Notes under the pieces: generated by a model
The model's input: only the letters and a program-made list of their open reading frames with translations
What the model was told of the DNA's origin: nothing
Database searches by the model: none
Position numbers and translations under genes: made by a program
Part shown: piece after piece, positions 26,419 to 34,789 of the stretch
Numbering within the stretch: the first letter of the stretch is position 1
How the letters are laid out: every line of letters begins with the position of its first letter
Assembly (NCBI RefSeq): GCF_014164785.1
Contig: NZ_JACJFN010000001.1
Span: forward strand, 1,240,001 to 1,304,000
Direction: 5' to 3'
Source: Aquipseudomonas guryensis
GTDB lineage: Bacteria > Pseudomonadota > Gammaproteobacteria > Pseudomonadales > Pseudomonadaceae
DNA length: 64,000 nucleotides

Positions 26419-27387
26419 ATGGACGACAAAACCCAAGCACCGAGCGAGTTGGAAACGCTCACTCTCGCCCTGCTTCACAGCCGGGGCGAGGTCGAGCGGC
26501 TGCGCGAGCGCGAGCAGCTGGTCAGCAGCCTGTTGGGTAGCGTCAACGTGGTGCTATGGGCCTTCGACTGGCAGCAGCAACGGGTGGTTTACGTCAGCCC
26601 GGCCTACGAGAGCGTGTTCGGCCGCTCGGCCGCGCTGCTGATGAGCGACTACGGTGAGTGGCTCAACAGCATCTACCCGGACGACATGGAATACGCCGCG
26701 CAGAGCCTGGCCGCCGTGCTCGAGGCTGGCGCGGTGGAGCAGCGCGAATACCGCATCATCCGTGGTGACGGACAGATCCGCTGGCTCAGCGACAAGTGTT
26801 TCGTCAGCCCGCGCAGTACTCCCGAGGGCCAGCCGCTGATCGTCGGCATCGCCGAGGACATTACCGAGAAGAAGCAGCTACAGGGGGAGCTGCACCGTCT
26901 GGCCACCACCGACGTGCTGACCGGCATCCACAACCGCCGCTACTTCTTCGAGAGTGCCGAGCGGGCTCTGGAGCAGGCGCGCGGCAATGCTCACGACCTG
27001 GCCTTCCTGCTGTTCGATATCGACGACTTCAAGAAGATCAACGACAGCTACGGCCACCAGATCGGTGACCGCGTACTGCAACGCATCGCCCACTGCGGCG
27101 CCTATGTGCTGCGCCGCGACGACCTGTTCGGGCGCATCGGCGGCGAGGAGTTCGCCGCCATCTTCCCCGGTTGCGATGCCCAGCAGGCCAGACAGATGGC
27201 CGAGCGCCTGCAGCGCGAAGTGCAGCGCCTGAGTTTCACGGCCGGTGAGCGGACCTTCAGCGTGACTATCAGCCAGGGCCTCACCAGCCTGACCGTGGAT
27301 GACAGCCTGGAAGCCCTCTACGTGCGCGCCGACGAGGCCATGTACCAGGCCAAGCACAATGGCAAGAATTGCATAGTGCTGGGGTGA
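26419..27387 (+). CDS. PAS-GGDEF diguanylate cyclase
   Basis: 322 residues: a short coiled lead, PAS at about 35-155 (VNVVLWAFDWQQQRVVYVSP; DGQIRWLSDKCFV; GIAEDITEKKQ), GGDEF domain at 160-320 with the active variant GGEEF at 241-245 and an RxxD inhibitory site (R232-D235) five residues upstream. It makes c-di-GMP from two GTP and should be product-inhibited. No membrane span is seen, so it is cytosolic. AGGAGGTGA precedes the ATG at 26419, which decides the start. It diverges from oscA across the AT-rich dyad, so sulfur status may affect it. Confidence 0.9.
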   Translation: MDDKTQAPSELETLTLALLHSRGEVERLREREQLVSSLLGSVNVVLWAFDWQQQRVVYVSPAYESVFGRSAALLMSDYGEWLNSIYPDDMEYAAQSLAAVLEAGAVEQREYRIIRGDGQIRWLSDKCFVSPRSTPEGQPLIVGIAEDITEKKQLQGELHRLATTDVLTGIHNRRYFFESAERALEQARGNAHDLAFLLFDIDDFKKINDSYGHQIGDRVLQRIAHCGAYVLRRDDLFGRIGGEEFAAIFPGCDAQQARQMAERLQREVQRLSFTAGERTFSVTISQGLTSLTVDDSLEALYVRADEAMYQAKHNGKNCIVLG

Positions 27388-27498
27388 GATTGCAGGTCTA
27401 TCTGGTGTTTAAGTTATAAACAAATAATTTCTTATTCCTTAACATCTTTATTTTGCCCTCCTAGACTGGCCTCCACACACCGCTCAAGGAGGCCCGCG

Positions 27499-28080
27499 AT
27501 GCGCAGCCAATCCATCCGTTATCTGATCCTGCCGGGCTGGCAGGGCTCGCCGGACAATCACTGGCAAAGCCACTGGCTGCGCAGCCTGCCGAACGCCTCG
27601 CGGGTCGAACAGGCCGACTGGGATCAGCCCGATCCGGCCAGTTGGGTCGCTGCCCTGGAGCGCGCCGTCGGTGCTGCCAGCAGCCCGGTGATCCTCATCG
27701 CCCACAGCCTCGGCTGCGTCACCGTGGCGCGCTGGGCGGCACAGGCACCGCTGGCTTCACTACGCCAGGTGCGTGGTGCCTTGCTGGTGGCCCCGGCGGA
27801 TGTCGAGCGGCCTGGCTGCCCTGAAGCCCTGAAAGGCTTCGCGCCGATCCCGCGGGACCTGCTGCCGTTTCCCAGCCAATTGGTCGGCTCCGACAACGAC
27901 CCGGCGGCGAGCGCCGCCCGCGCCCTGCAACTGGCCCGTGACTGGGGTGCGCAGGCCGCTGTGCTGACAGGCGCCGGGCATATCAACGTGAAGTCCGGCC
28001 ACCAGCGCTGGGAGCAGGGTTTCGCCTACCTGTATCGCCTGCAGAGCCAGATCGAACAGCAGGCACGGCGGCGCGCGTGA
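27499..28080 (+). CDS. RBBP9/YdeN-family serine hydrolase (alpha/beta hydrolase)
   Basis: 193 residues. LILPGWQGSPDNHWQSHW at the start is the family hallmark. The triad is visible: S70 in IAHSLGC, D134 in GSDNDP and H161 in GAGHIN. It is cytoplasmic with an unknown ester or amide substrate. It is preceded by an AT-rich gap containing TTATTCCTTAA-type sequence like other sulfur promoters here, and is followed 119 bases later by a SfnR-like regulator on the same strand, so they may be cotranscribed. Confidence 0.87.
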   Translation: MRSQSIRYLILPGWQGSPDNHWQSHWLRSLPNASRVEQADWDQPDPASWVAALERAVGAASSPVILIAHSLGCVTVARWAAQAPLASLRQVRGALLVAPADVERPGCPEALKGFAPIPRDLLPFPSQLVGSDNDPAASAARALQLARDWGAQAAVLTGAGHINVKSGHQRWEQGFAYLYRLQSQIEQQARRRA

Positions 28081-28199
28081 GCCCGCGCCCCGGTTGTTTG
28101 CCGGCCAGGCGAATGCCCGGCGGCGTGCCCGTTTACGTCCCTTATTCATCCTGAGTCCGCTGCTGTGCGGTGGCTCATCGCGCACAGAGAAACCGATCC

Positions 28200-29105
28200 A
28201 TGAGCCGCCCCCATTATCCCCAGCAAGCCCTGCTGACCTTTGCCGACACCGAGAAGAGCCCGCTGAGCATCCGTGCCAAGGCGCTGGTGTTTGTCGACCC
28301 ACGCTCCCGTGAGCTGCGCGAGCAGGCCAATCTGCTGGCCGCCATCGACTTGCCGGTGCTGATCGTCGGCGAAACCGGCACCGGCAAGGAGCTGCTGGCG
28401 CGGCATATCCACCGCGAAAGCGAGCGCGGCGGCCTGTTCGTCGCGGTCAACTGTGGGGCGATCAGTCCGCAGTGGGGCGAGGCCGAACTGTTCGGCTATG
28501 CCGCTGGCGCCTATGCCGGGGCGGCCAGCAGCCGTGCCGGCTGGTTCGGGTCGGCCACCGGCGGCACCCTCTACCTGGACGAGATAGGTGATCTGCCGCG
28601 TGCCTTGCAGGATCAACTGCTGAGCGTGCTGGAAACCCGCGAGGTACTGCGCGTCGGTGCCCATCACGCCACCCCGGTGGATGTCCGTCTGGTGGTCGCC
28701 ACCAGCATCGACCTGGCTCAGGCGGTAGCCGCCGGTAAGTTCAGCGAACGCCTCTATCTGTACCTCAACGAAGGCCGTCTGGAGCTGCCGGCGCTACGCG
28801 AGCGGCCGGGCGATATCCTGCCGCTGGCCGAGTATTTCCTCGGCATCTATGCCCAGCGCCTGGGCTTGGCCATTCCGCTGCTCGGCACGGCGGTGCAGGC
28901 TGCCCTGGAAAGTCATCACTGGTACGGCAATACCCGTGAGCTGGAGAACGTTATCCACTTCGCCCTGCTGGTCAGCAGTGGCGCGGAGATTCTGCCGCAG
29001 CACCTCAACTTGCCGGCCAGTGCGCCGTTGCAGGTGATCGAGCAGCAGCTGGGATTGCTGACGGCGGATGAGCGCGCGGAGCTGCGGCAGCGGCTGGTGC
29101 TCTGA
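28200..29105 (+). CDS. SfnR-like sigma54 activator AAA+ protein without a DNA-binding domain
   Basis: 301 residues. AAA+ landmarks: Walker A GETGTGKE (57-64), Walker B LYLDEIG (124-130), ELRERPGDILPLAEYFL-type sensor region and the NTRELENVIHF sensor II helix. The sigma54-contact loop GAFTGA reads GAYAGA (103-108). The protein stops 25 residues after LPASAPLQ, with no Fis-type helix-turn-helix, and it has no receiver domain. The N-terminal LSIRAKALVFVDPRS segment resembles SfnR-type regulators of dimethyl sulfone/organosulfur use. It may be a degenerate or enhancer-independent activator. A large inverted repeat begins about 55 bases downstream. Confidence 0.8.
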   Translation: MSRPHYPQQALLTFADTEKSPLSIRAKALVFVDPRSRELREQANLLAAIDLPVLIVGETGTGKELLARHIHRESERGGLFVAVNCGAISPQWGEAELFGYAAGAYAGAASSRAGWFGSATGGTLYLDEIGDLPRALQDQLLSVLETREVLRVGAHHATPVDVRLVVATSIDLAQAVAAGKFSERLYLYLNEGRLELPALRERPGDILPLAEYFLGIYAQRLGLAIPLLGTAVQAALESHHWYGNTRELENVIHFALLVSSGAEILPQHLNLPASAPLQVIEQQLGLLTADERAELRQRLVL

Positions 29106-29158
29106 CGATTTGCTGGTTTTGGCTTCGTTAGAGGTGGCTGCGGTTTTGGTGGCTGGCT

Positions 29159-29718
29159 GGTTAATGTGCAGGCCCGAGCTTCTGGTTTCGCCCTCCCGGG
29201 CGAGTCACTTTCTCTTGCTCGCACAAGAGAAAGTAACCAAAGAGAAGTGCGCCCCGACATCCGGGTTTCGCTGCGCGAAACTTCCCTCCCTCCGGTGCTG
29301 CTCCGGGGGCCGGCTTACAAGGACCGTCCCTGGCCCTTTAAGCCTCTCGCCGCATCCCTGCGGCTCGTCCCCCTGCGCAACACCTACGCTCGGCCTCCTG
29401 ACGGGGGATCGAGCTCCGAGTTGCTTGAGGGCTTTTTGCTTTTTCATCACACGATCTGTCAGGCAACACCAAACGCCCCTTCAGGAGGGTGAGTGGAATC
29501 GTCGTGGAAGGGGTTGAGCGGCATGGATGCCGCGAGAGCCGCGATGGGCCAGGGATGGCCCTTCGCGGCGGGCCCCTGAAGCGGCGATGGAGCGAACGAA
29601 CCCCGGCGCAGCCGGGGCCGTATGCAGGGGCACAGCGTTTTTGCTTACTTTTTCCGCGTTTGGAAAAAGTGAGTCGCCCAGGAGGGCGAAACCAGAAGCT
29701 CGGGCCGGCACGTTAATC
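29159..29718. repeat. 560-base composite inverted repeat, noncoding
   Basis: The terminal arms are near-identical inverted copies: 25 bases are perfect (29172-29196 with 29681-29705, starting GCCCGAGCTTCTGGTTTCGC), and the match extends outward through TTAA(T/C)GTGC. Each arm then carries its own hairpin: CTTTCTCTTG/CAAGAGAAAG (29208-29233) and ACTTTTTCC/GGAAAAAGT (29647-29670). The 29106-29815 stretch has no credible gene; frames within it follow the repeat, not codon bias. No target duplication or transposase is visible. Confidence 0.8.
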
Positions 29719-29815
29719 AGCTAGCAATCGAAGCTTATGCCAGCGCCCGGCATTCAAGCCGCGCGCAAAAAACGGGAGCCGCCCTGCCTGAGACGGCCCC
29801 CGTGCAAACGTGTGT

Positions 29816-31042
29816 TCAGGAATACAGCGATGGCGTCGGCGGCACGCCGCTGAGCAGCCAGTGGCCGACATCGCGCACCTTGTGATCTAGCGGGTCGTGC
29901 AGGCTGTGCACCCGCACGTTGCGCCAGAAACGGTCGAAGCCGTAGCGCGAGGCGGTGGCGCGGGCGCCCATGGCCTCGAACACCTGGCTGGTGATCTCCA
30001 GCGCCGCACGGGCCGAGGCGACCCGTGCCTCGGCGATCAGCAGCGCCACCTCGCCACGCTCGGCAGCGCCCAGTGCCGGTTTCTCCCAGGCCTGCTGCAG
30101 GCGCTCGGCGGCATGTTCCGCCAGTAGCAGAGCGCCGCGGTAGAGCAGCCAGAGTTCGCCGTAGCGCTTCTGGATCAGCGGGTCCTCGCTCGCCGTGGCC
30201 ACCCCGGAGCCGGGCCAGGCGCGGGCCTGCTCGCGGGTGTAGCGCAGCGCGCCATCCAGCGCGGCCTGGGCATTGCCCAGGTAGAGCTGGGTGAGGATCA
30301 GCTGCGACACGCAGACCCGCAGGCTGCTGCGCGGACTCTGGCCGCCGGAGACCAGCAGCTCGTCGCGGTCGACGAAGACATTCTCGAACTGCACCGTGCC
30401 GCTGTCGGTCTGGCGCTGGCCGAAGGCGTCCCAGTCGTCGTTGATTGCCAGGCCGTCGCGCTGCGCCGGCAGGGTCAGGAACACCCGTTCCGTGGCGCTC
30501 TTGCCGCGCGGCGCGCTGACCAGCAGAGCATCGGCGCCGAGGGCGCCGGAACAGAAGGACTTGCTGCCGTTGAGCTCGAAGTGTTCCTCGCGTGCCTGCA
30601 ACTGCAGGCCCAGGTCGCGGCCGTTGCTGGCGTTGCCCCAGAACCAGCGCTCCTGCACGCTGCGGCTCAGCCAGTGGCGCTGCTGCTCGGCGCTGCCGTG
30701 CAGGAGAATGGTGGCCACCTGCAGGTGGTTGAAGGCGAACAGGTGGGCCAGCGAGCTGTCCGCCGCCGCCAGATGACGGACGATGCGGTAGATCTCCGGC
30801 CAGCTCTTGCCCAGGCCATCGTAGCGCTGCGGGATGGCCAGGCTGAGCAGGCCGCTGTCGCGGATCAGCTCGCGCTCGGCGCGGGCATGGCCGCCGCGCT
30901 TGTCGCGTTCGATGGCACTGTCGGCGAGCTTGCGCGCCAGGCGCTCGACCTTGCTGGTCAGGGTGCCGAAGTCGACGGGGAACAGCCGCGCATCCAGCAG
31001 CGGCTCGGCCTGCGGGTGCAGGTGGCGGGCTTCACTGGCCAT
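29816..31042 (-). CDS. DszC/SfnB-like flavin-dependent monooxygenase (acyl-CoA dehydrogenase fold)
   Basis: 408 residues with the acyl-CoA dehydrogenase three-domain layout: helical N-domain (RDSGLLSLAIPQRYDGLGKSWP split by a turn), a middle beta domain (WFWGNASNGRD, LNGSKSFCSGALGADALLV) and a C-terminal helical domain. The catalytic glutamate of true acyl-CoA dehydrogenases is not evident; HSLHDPLDHKVRDVGHWLLSG near the end is typical of the DszC/SfnB monooxygenases, which use reduced FMN and O2 on sulfur compounds. It overlaps the preceding binding-protein gene by 11 bases, tying it to organosulfur uptake. The exact substrate is unknown. Confidence 0.85.
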   Translation of the reverse strand: MASEARHLHPQAEPLLDARLFPVDFGTLTSKVERLARKLADSAIERDKRGGHARAERELIRDSGLLSLAIPQRYDGLGKSWPEIYRIVRHLAAADSSLAHLFAFNHLQVATILLHGSAEQQRHWLSRSVQERWFWGNASNGRDLGLQLQAREEHFELNGSKSFCSGALGADALLVSAPRGKSATERVFLTLPAQRDGLAINDDWDAFGQRQTDSGTVQFENVFVDRDELLVSGGQSPRSSLRVCVSQLILTQLYLGNAQAALDGALRYTREQARAWPGSGVATASEDPLIQKRYGELWLLYRGALLLAEHAAERLQQAWEKPALGAAERGEVALLIAEARVASARAALEITSQVFEAMGARATASRYGFDRFWRNVRVHSLHDPLDHKVRDVGHWLLSGVPPTPSLYS

Positions 31043-32006
31043 GCTTCGCCTCCGGTTGCCAGATCGCTACCTGGCTGGCGTCCACCGCCTTGGGCAGCAG
31101 ACCTTCGGCGAAGAAGGCGTCGGCGATCTTCTGCTGCTCGCCGAGGTTGGCGGCCTGCACTGCGCGCACCTGGTAGCTGCGTCGTTGGTTGGCCTGCTCG
31201 ACGATGGCCGGGTCGAGATTGCCCCACAGCGGGCCGAGCACCTTGGCCGCTGCGGCTGGATTGGCACGCAGCCAGTCACCGGTCTTCACCAGCTCGTTGA
31301 ACACCACCTGCAGCACCTGCGGACGGGCCTTGGCGAAGGCATTGCTGGTCAGGTAGTAGCGCTGGTAGCTGGCCAGCTGCTGACCATCGGCCAGGGTGCG
31401 GGTCGGCAGCTGGCGCTGGGCGCTGCTGAGGAAGGGTTCCCAGGTCACCCAGGCATCCACCTTGCCGTTCTCGAAGGCGGCGCGGCCATCGGCCGGGGTC
31501 AGGTAGGCAGGCTGGATATCGCTGAACTGCAGCCCTGCCTTGGCCAGGGCGGCGAGCAGCAGGTAGTGGCTGCCGGCAGCTTTGGTCACTGCCACTTTCT
31601 TGCCTTTCAGCTCGCTCAGGCTGTGCAGCGGCGAGTCGTTGCGCACGATGATTGCCTGGGCGGCGGGCGAGGGCGCTTCCTGGGCGAAGTAGGTGAGCTG
31701 CGCGCCGGCGGCCTGGGCGAACACCGGCACGGTGTCGGCGACATCGGCGGACAGATCGATATTGCCGACATTCAGCGCCTCCAGCAGCGGCTGGCCACTG
31801 GCGAATTCGTGCCAGCTGATACGGATGTCCTGGCCGGCCAGGGCCTGTTCCAGGGTGCCCTGGCTCTTCAGCAGGCTGATCAGGGTGGAGGATTTCTGGT
31901 AGCCGATGCGCAGCTGGGTTTCGGCCTGGACCGGCAGGGCGGCGAGCAGGCCGAGGCTCAAGCCGAGGCCGAGCAGGGCACGACGGGTAAACGAATGAGG
32001 GAACAT
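31032..32006 (-). CDS. Aliphatic sulfonate-type ABC substrate-binding protein (SsuA-like)
   Basis: 324 residues, with a Tat-like or Sec signal (RRALLGLGLSLGLLAALPVQA, cleavage before ETQ) in a twin-arginine context (TRRALLG). The mature part follows SsuA: LRIGYQKSSTLISLLKSQG, NVGNIDLSADVAD, SELKGKKVAVTKAAGSHYLL and VDAWVTWEPFL. It should bind sulfonates or related anions in the periplasm. No permease lies on this strand; it may use the transporter at 34790-36350. The start at 32006 has AGAGG six bases upstream. First gene of a two-gene unit with the DszC-like enzyme. Confidence 0.88.
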   Translation of the reverse strand: MFPHSFTRRALLGLGLSLGLLAALPVQAETQLRIGYQKSSTLISLLKSQGTLEQALAGQDIRISWHEFASGQPLLEALNVGNIDLSADVADTVPVFAQAAGAQLTYFAQEAPSPAAQAIIVRNDSPLHSLSELKGKKVAVTKAAGSHYLLLAALAKAGLQFSDIQPAYLTPADGRAAFENGKVDAWVTWEPFLSSAQRQLPTRTLADGQQLASYQRYYLTSNAFAKARPQVLQVVFNELVKTGDWLRANPAAAAKVLGPLWGNLDPAIVEQANQRRSYQVRAVQAANLGEQQKIADAFFAEGLLPKAVDASQVAIWQPEAKHGQ

Positions 32007-32173
32007 GGCAGACCTCTGCAAGGGGCACTCCGGCCATTGCGAGGCGGCGGAGCACAGGAAACTTCGGGGAAAGAGGAAGTCCGGTGATCCGGTAGAGACA
32101 AGCTAATCGATCTAAAAACTTCTCTACAAATACTTTTCAGGAATTAGCTTATGGGTTTGTTGCCAAGGCCTGC

Positions 32174-32217
32174 ATATTCTTTTTAGTTACATAAAAGTGA
32201 AAAACAATTCTTTTTAG
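32174..32217. promoter_or_regulatory. AT-rich repeats, candidate CysB-type sites in the SsuA-like/porin gap
   Basis: ATTCTTTTTAG occurs twice in direct orientation (32176-32186 and 32207-32217), 31 bases apart, in the 367-base divergent gap between the binding-protein gene and the porin gene. The gap (32007-32373) holds no gene. The pattern matches the half-sites before oscA and lsfA. Confidence 0.5.
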
Positions 32218-32373
32218 GGATTAAAAAAATCCCCTAGATTGCACCCCAAGCCGACAGCGGACCACCGCACCGAGCCCGATCAAGGGGCTCTCCTTTCACT
32301 GCAGCACGGCACACAGACCGCCGGCTCGAGCCCCAGCCCATACGAGACCAAGAACGCATCTGGAGCATCGAGC

Positions 32374-33699
32374 ATGAACAAGTCATCCCTGGCCCTGGCC
32401 GTCGCCCTCGGCGCCATCGCCCAACAGGCCGGCGCCGCCGGTTTCATCGAAGACAGCAAGGCCACCATCGGTCTGCGCAATTTCTACATCAACCAGGACA
32501 CTCGCAACGAAGCGGCCAACACCCAGGAAGAATGGGGTCAGGGTTTCCAGTTCAACTACATTTCTGGTTTCACCGAAGGCACCGTCGGTGTCGGCGTCGA
32601 TGCCATCGGCCTGCTCGGGGTCAAGCTGGACTCCGGCAAGGGTCGCCACTACAACCCGGACTCCAGCAAGTACAGCGGCACCGTGTTCCCCACCGACGAA
32701 AACGGTCGTGCCGAGGACCAATTCAGCAGCCTCGGCCTGACCGGCAAGGTTCGTCTGTCGAAGACCGAAGGCCGCATCGGCACCCTGCAGCCGAAGCTGC
32801 CGGTGGTGACCTTCAACGACGGCCGCCTGCTGCCACAGACCTTCGAGGGCGGGCAGATCACCTCCAATGAAATCGACAACCTGACCCTGATCGGCGGCCA
32901 GCTGGAGCATGCCAAGGGGCGCAGCTCGAGCAGCAGCGAAGGCCTGTCGATCGGTGGCGCCAACAACGCCAAGACCGGCCAGTTCAGTAACAAGTTCTAC
33001 TACGCCGGCGGCGACTACAAGATCAGCAAGGACCTGCTGGCGCAGTACTACTACGGCGAGCTGAACGAGTTCTACCAGCAGCACTTCCTCGGCCTGACCC
33101 ACAACCTGGCCATCGGCCCGGGCGCGCTGAAGTCCGACCTGCGCTATTTCAACAGCAGTTCCGATGGCAAGAACGGCAGCGTGGCCGGGCGTGCCGATGG
33201 CTACAAGAGCAGCGGTTACTGGGAGAGCGGCGACAGCGACAAAGGTGAAGTCGACAACAACACCTGGAGCGCGCTGTTCACCTACACCCTCGGTGGCCAT
33301 GCGCTGAGCGCCGGCTATCAGGAAGTCTCCGGCGACAGCAACTTCCCCTATCTGAACCAGGGCGATGGCGCCACCGCCTACCTGATCACCGACCGCCAGA
33401 TCGGCAAGTTCCTCAGTGCCGGCGAGCGCACCTGGCTGGCCGAGTACGGCTACGACTTCAGCAAGGTCGGCGTACCGGGCCTGAAAGCCACCGTCACCTA
33501 TCTGTCCGGCGACAACATCGACTCGGCCGACGGCGACAAGAAGGAGTGGGAGCGGGACTTCCGTCTCGATTACACCCTGCAGGACGGCGCCCTCAAGGGC
33601 CTCGGCGTGTCCTGGCGTAACGCCAGCCTGCGCGGCAACGCGGCGGCTGATCAGGACGAGAACCGTCTGATCCTCAGCTACAGCCTGCCGATCCTCTGA
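32374..33699 (+). CDS. OprD-family outer membrane porin
   Basis: 441 residues with a signal peptide (NKSSLALAVALGAIAQQAGA, cleavage before AGFIEDS). GFIEDSKATIGLRNFYINQD is the conserved first strand of OprD proteins, and TFNDGRLLPQTFEGGQI and the C-terminal NRLILSYSLPIL, ending on a strand with alternating hydrophobic residues, fit an 18-strand barrel. OprD porins pass small anionic or amino-acid-like solutes. Its place ahead of a sulfonate-type ABC transporter suggests organosulfur uptake. Start at ATG 32374, at the signal peptide. Confidence 0.9.
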   Translation: MNKSSLALAVALGAIAQQAGAAGFIEDSKATIGLRNFYINQDTRNEAANTQEEWGQGFQFNYISGFTEGTVGVGVDAIGLLGVKLDSGKGRHYNPDSSKYSGTVFPTDENGRAEDQFSSLGLTGKVRLSKTEGRIGTLQPKLPVVTFNDGRLLPQTFEGGQITSNEIDNLTLIGGQLEHAKGRSSSSSEGLSIGGANNAKTGQFSNKFYYAGGDYKISKDLLAQYYYGELNEFYQQHFLGLTHNLAIGPGALKSDLRYFNSSSDGKNGSVAGRADGYKSSGYWESGDSDKGEVDNNTWSALFTYTLGGHALSAGYQEVSGDSNFPYLNQGDGATAYLITDRQIGKFLSAGERTWLAEYGYDFSKVGVPGLKATVTYLSGDNIDSADGDKKEWERDFRLDYTLQDGALKGLGVSWRNASLRGNAAADQDENRLILSYSLPIL

Positions 33700-33794
33700 T
33701 TCAACCCAGGTGCCGGCGAACCCCGCCGGCGCCACCTCCTGACCAGCCCGCCATCGGGCCGGAAGGCATCTGCCCAAGAGCCAAGGAGAACCCC

Positions 33795-34784
33795 ATGAAA
33801 CACTTCACATTGCGTCACGGCCTCAGCGCCCTGCTGGCCGCCCTGGCTGCCGCCGGTGTATCCGCTGAAACCCCCAAGGAAGTCCGCCTGGACTACGCCT
33901 ATTACGCTCCCACCAGCCTGGTGCTGAAGGAGCAGGGCATTCTCGAGAAACAGCTCGCCGCCGATGGCATCCGCGTCAAGTGGGTGTTCAGCCAGGGCAG
34001 CAACCGCTCCCTCGAATACCTCAATGGCGGCAGCATCGACTTCGCTTCCACCGCCGGCCTGGCCGCTGTACTCAGTCGGGCCAACGGCAGCCCGGTGAAG
34101 ACCGTGTACATCGCCAGTCGCCCGGAATGGACCGCCCTGGCGGTACCGAAGGATTCGCCGATCAAGACCCTGGCCGACCTCAAGGGCAAGAAGATCGCCG
34201 CCACCAAGGGCACCGACCCTTACCTGTTCCTCCTGCGCAGCCTGCAGACGGCCGGCCTGGACAAGGGCGACGTGGACATCGTCCACCTGCAGCACCCGGA
34301 TGGCCGCGTGGCCCTGGAACGTGGTGACGTCGACGCCTGGTCCGGGCTCGATCCGCACCTGGCCGCCAGTCAGCTACAGGCTGGTTCGCGCTTGCTCTAC
34401 CGGAATGTCGACTTCAATAGCTACGGCGTGCTCAACGTCAGCGACAGCTTCCTCAAGGAGCAGCCGAAGCTGATCGAGAAAGTCATCGGCGCCTACGAGA
34501 AGGCCCGCCACTGGGCCGTCACCCATCCGCAGCAGACCGCCGAGCTGCTCGCCCGTGAAGCCAAGCTGCCGCTGGAAGTGGCCAAGCTGCAGCTGTCGCG
34601 TACCGACTTCAGCAATCCGCAGCCAGGTGCCGAGCATATCGCCGCGCTGAAGGCCGCCGCGCCGATCCTGGTCGAGGAGCAGTTGGTGCGTCCGGGCACC
34701 GACGTGGCCGCCACCGTCGAGCAACTGATCAGCCCACAACTGGCAGCCAGCGTCATCGGCCAGCCCGTGGCCAAGGCGGAGTAA
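33795..34784 (+). CDS. Sulfonate/taurine-type ABC substrate-binding protein
   Basis: 329 residues with a signal peptide (cleaved near VSA-ETP, residue 24). The fold and motifs are of the SsuA/TauA family: RLDYAYYAPTSLVLKEQG, YLNGGSIDFASTAGLAAVLS, LADLKGKKIAATKGTDPYLF and GDVDAWSGLDPHLA. AAGGAG precedes the ATG. It is followed by its permease after 5 bases and the ATPase, so this is a complete importer. The ligand may differ from that of the Ssu system, because the pocket segment around WSGLDPHL departs from the VIWDPFL of SsuA. Confidence 0.88.
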   Translation: MKHFTLRHGLSALLAALAAAGVSAETPKEVRLDYAYYAPTSLVLKEQGILEKQLAADGIRVKWVFSQGSNRSLEYLNGGSIDFASTAGLAAVLSRANGSPVKTVYIASRPEWTALAVPKDSPIKTLADLKGKKIAATKGTDPYLFLLRSLQTAGLDKGDVDIVHLQHPDGRVALERGDVDAWSGLDPHLAASQLQAGSRLLYRNVDFNSYGVLNVSDSFLKEQPKLIEKVIGAYEKARHWAVTHPQQTAELLAREAKLPLEVAKLQLSRTDFSNPQPGAEHIAALKAAAPILVEEQLVRPGTDVAATVEQLISPQLAASVIGQPVAKAE

Positions 34785-34789
34785 CGGTC

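Noticed and set aside
29159..29718. Insertion sequence interpretation of the 560-base element
   Set aside because: No transposase frame and no clear target duplication at the ends; kept as a noncoding repeat.
29068..29724. Several overlapping short frames in the large inverted repeat
   Set aside because: They lie on both strands, mirror the inverted repeat and lack ribosome sites; treated as noncoding.
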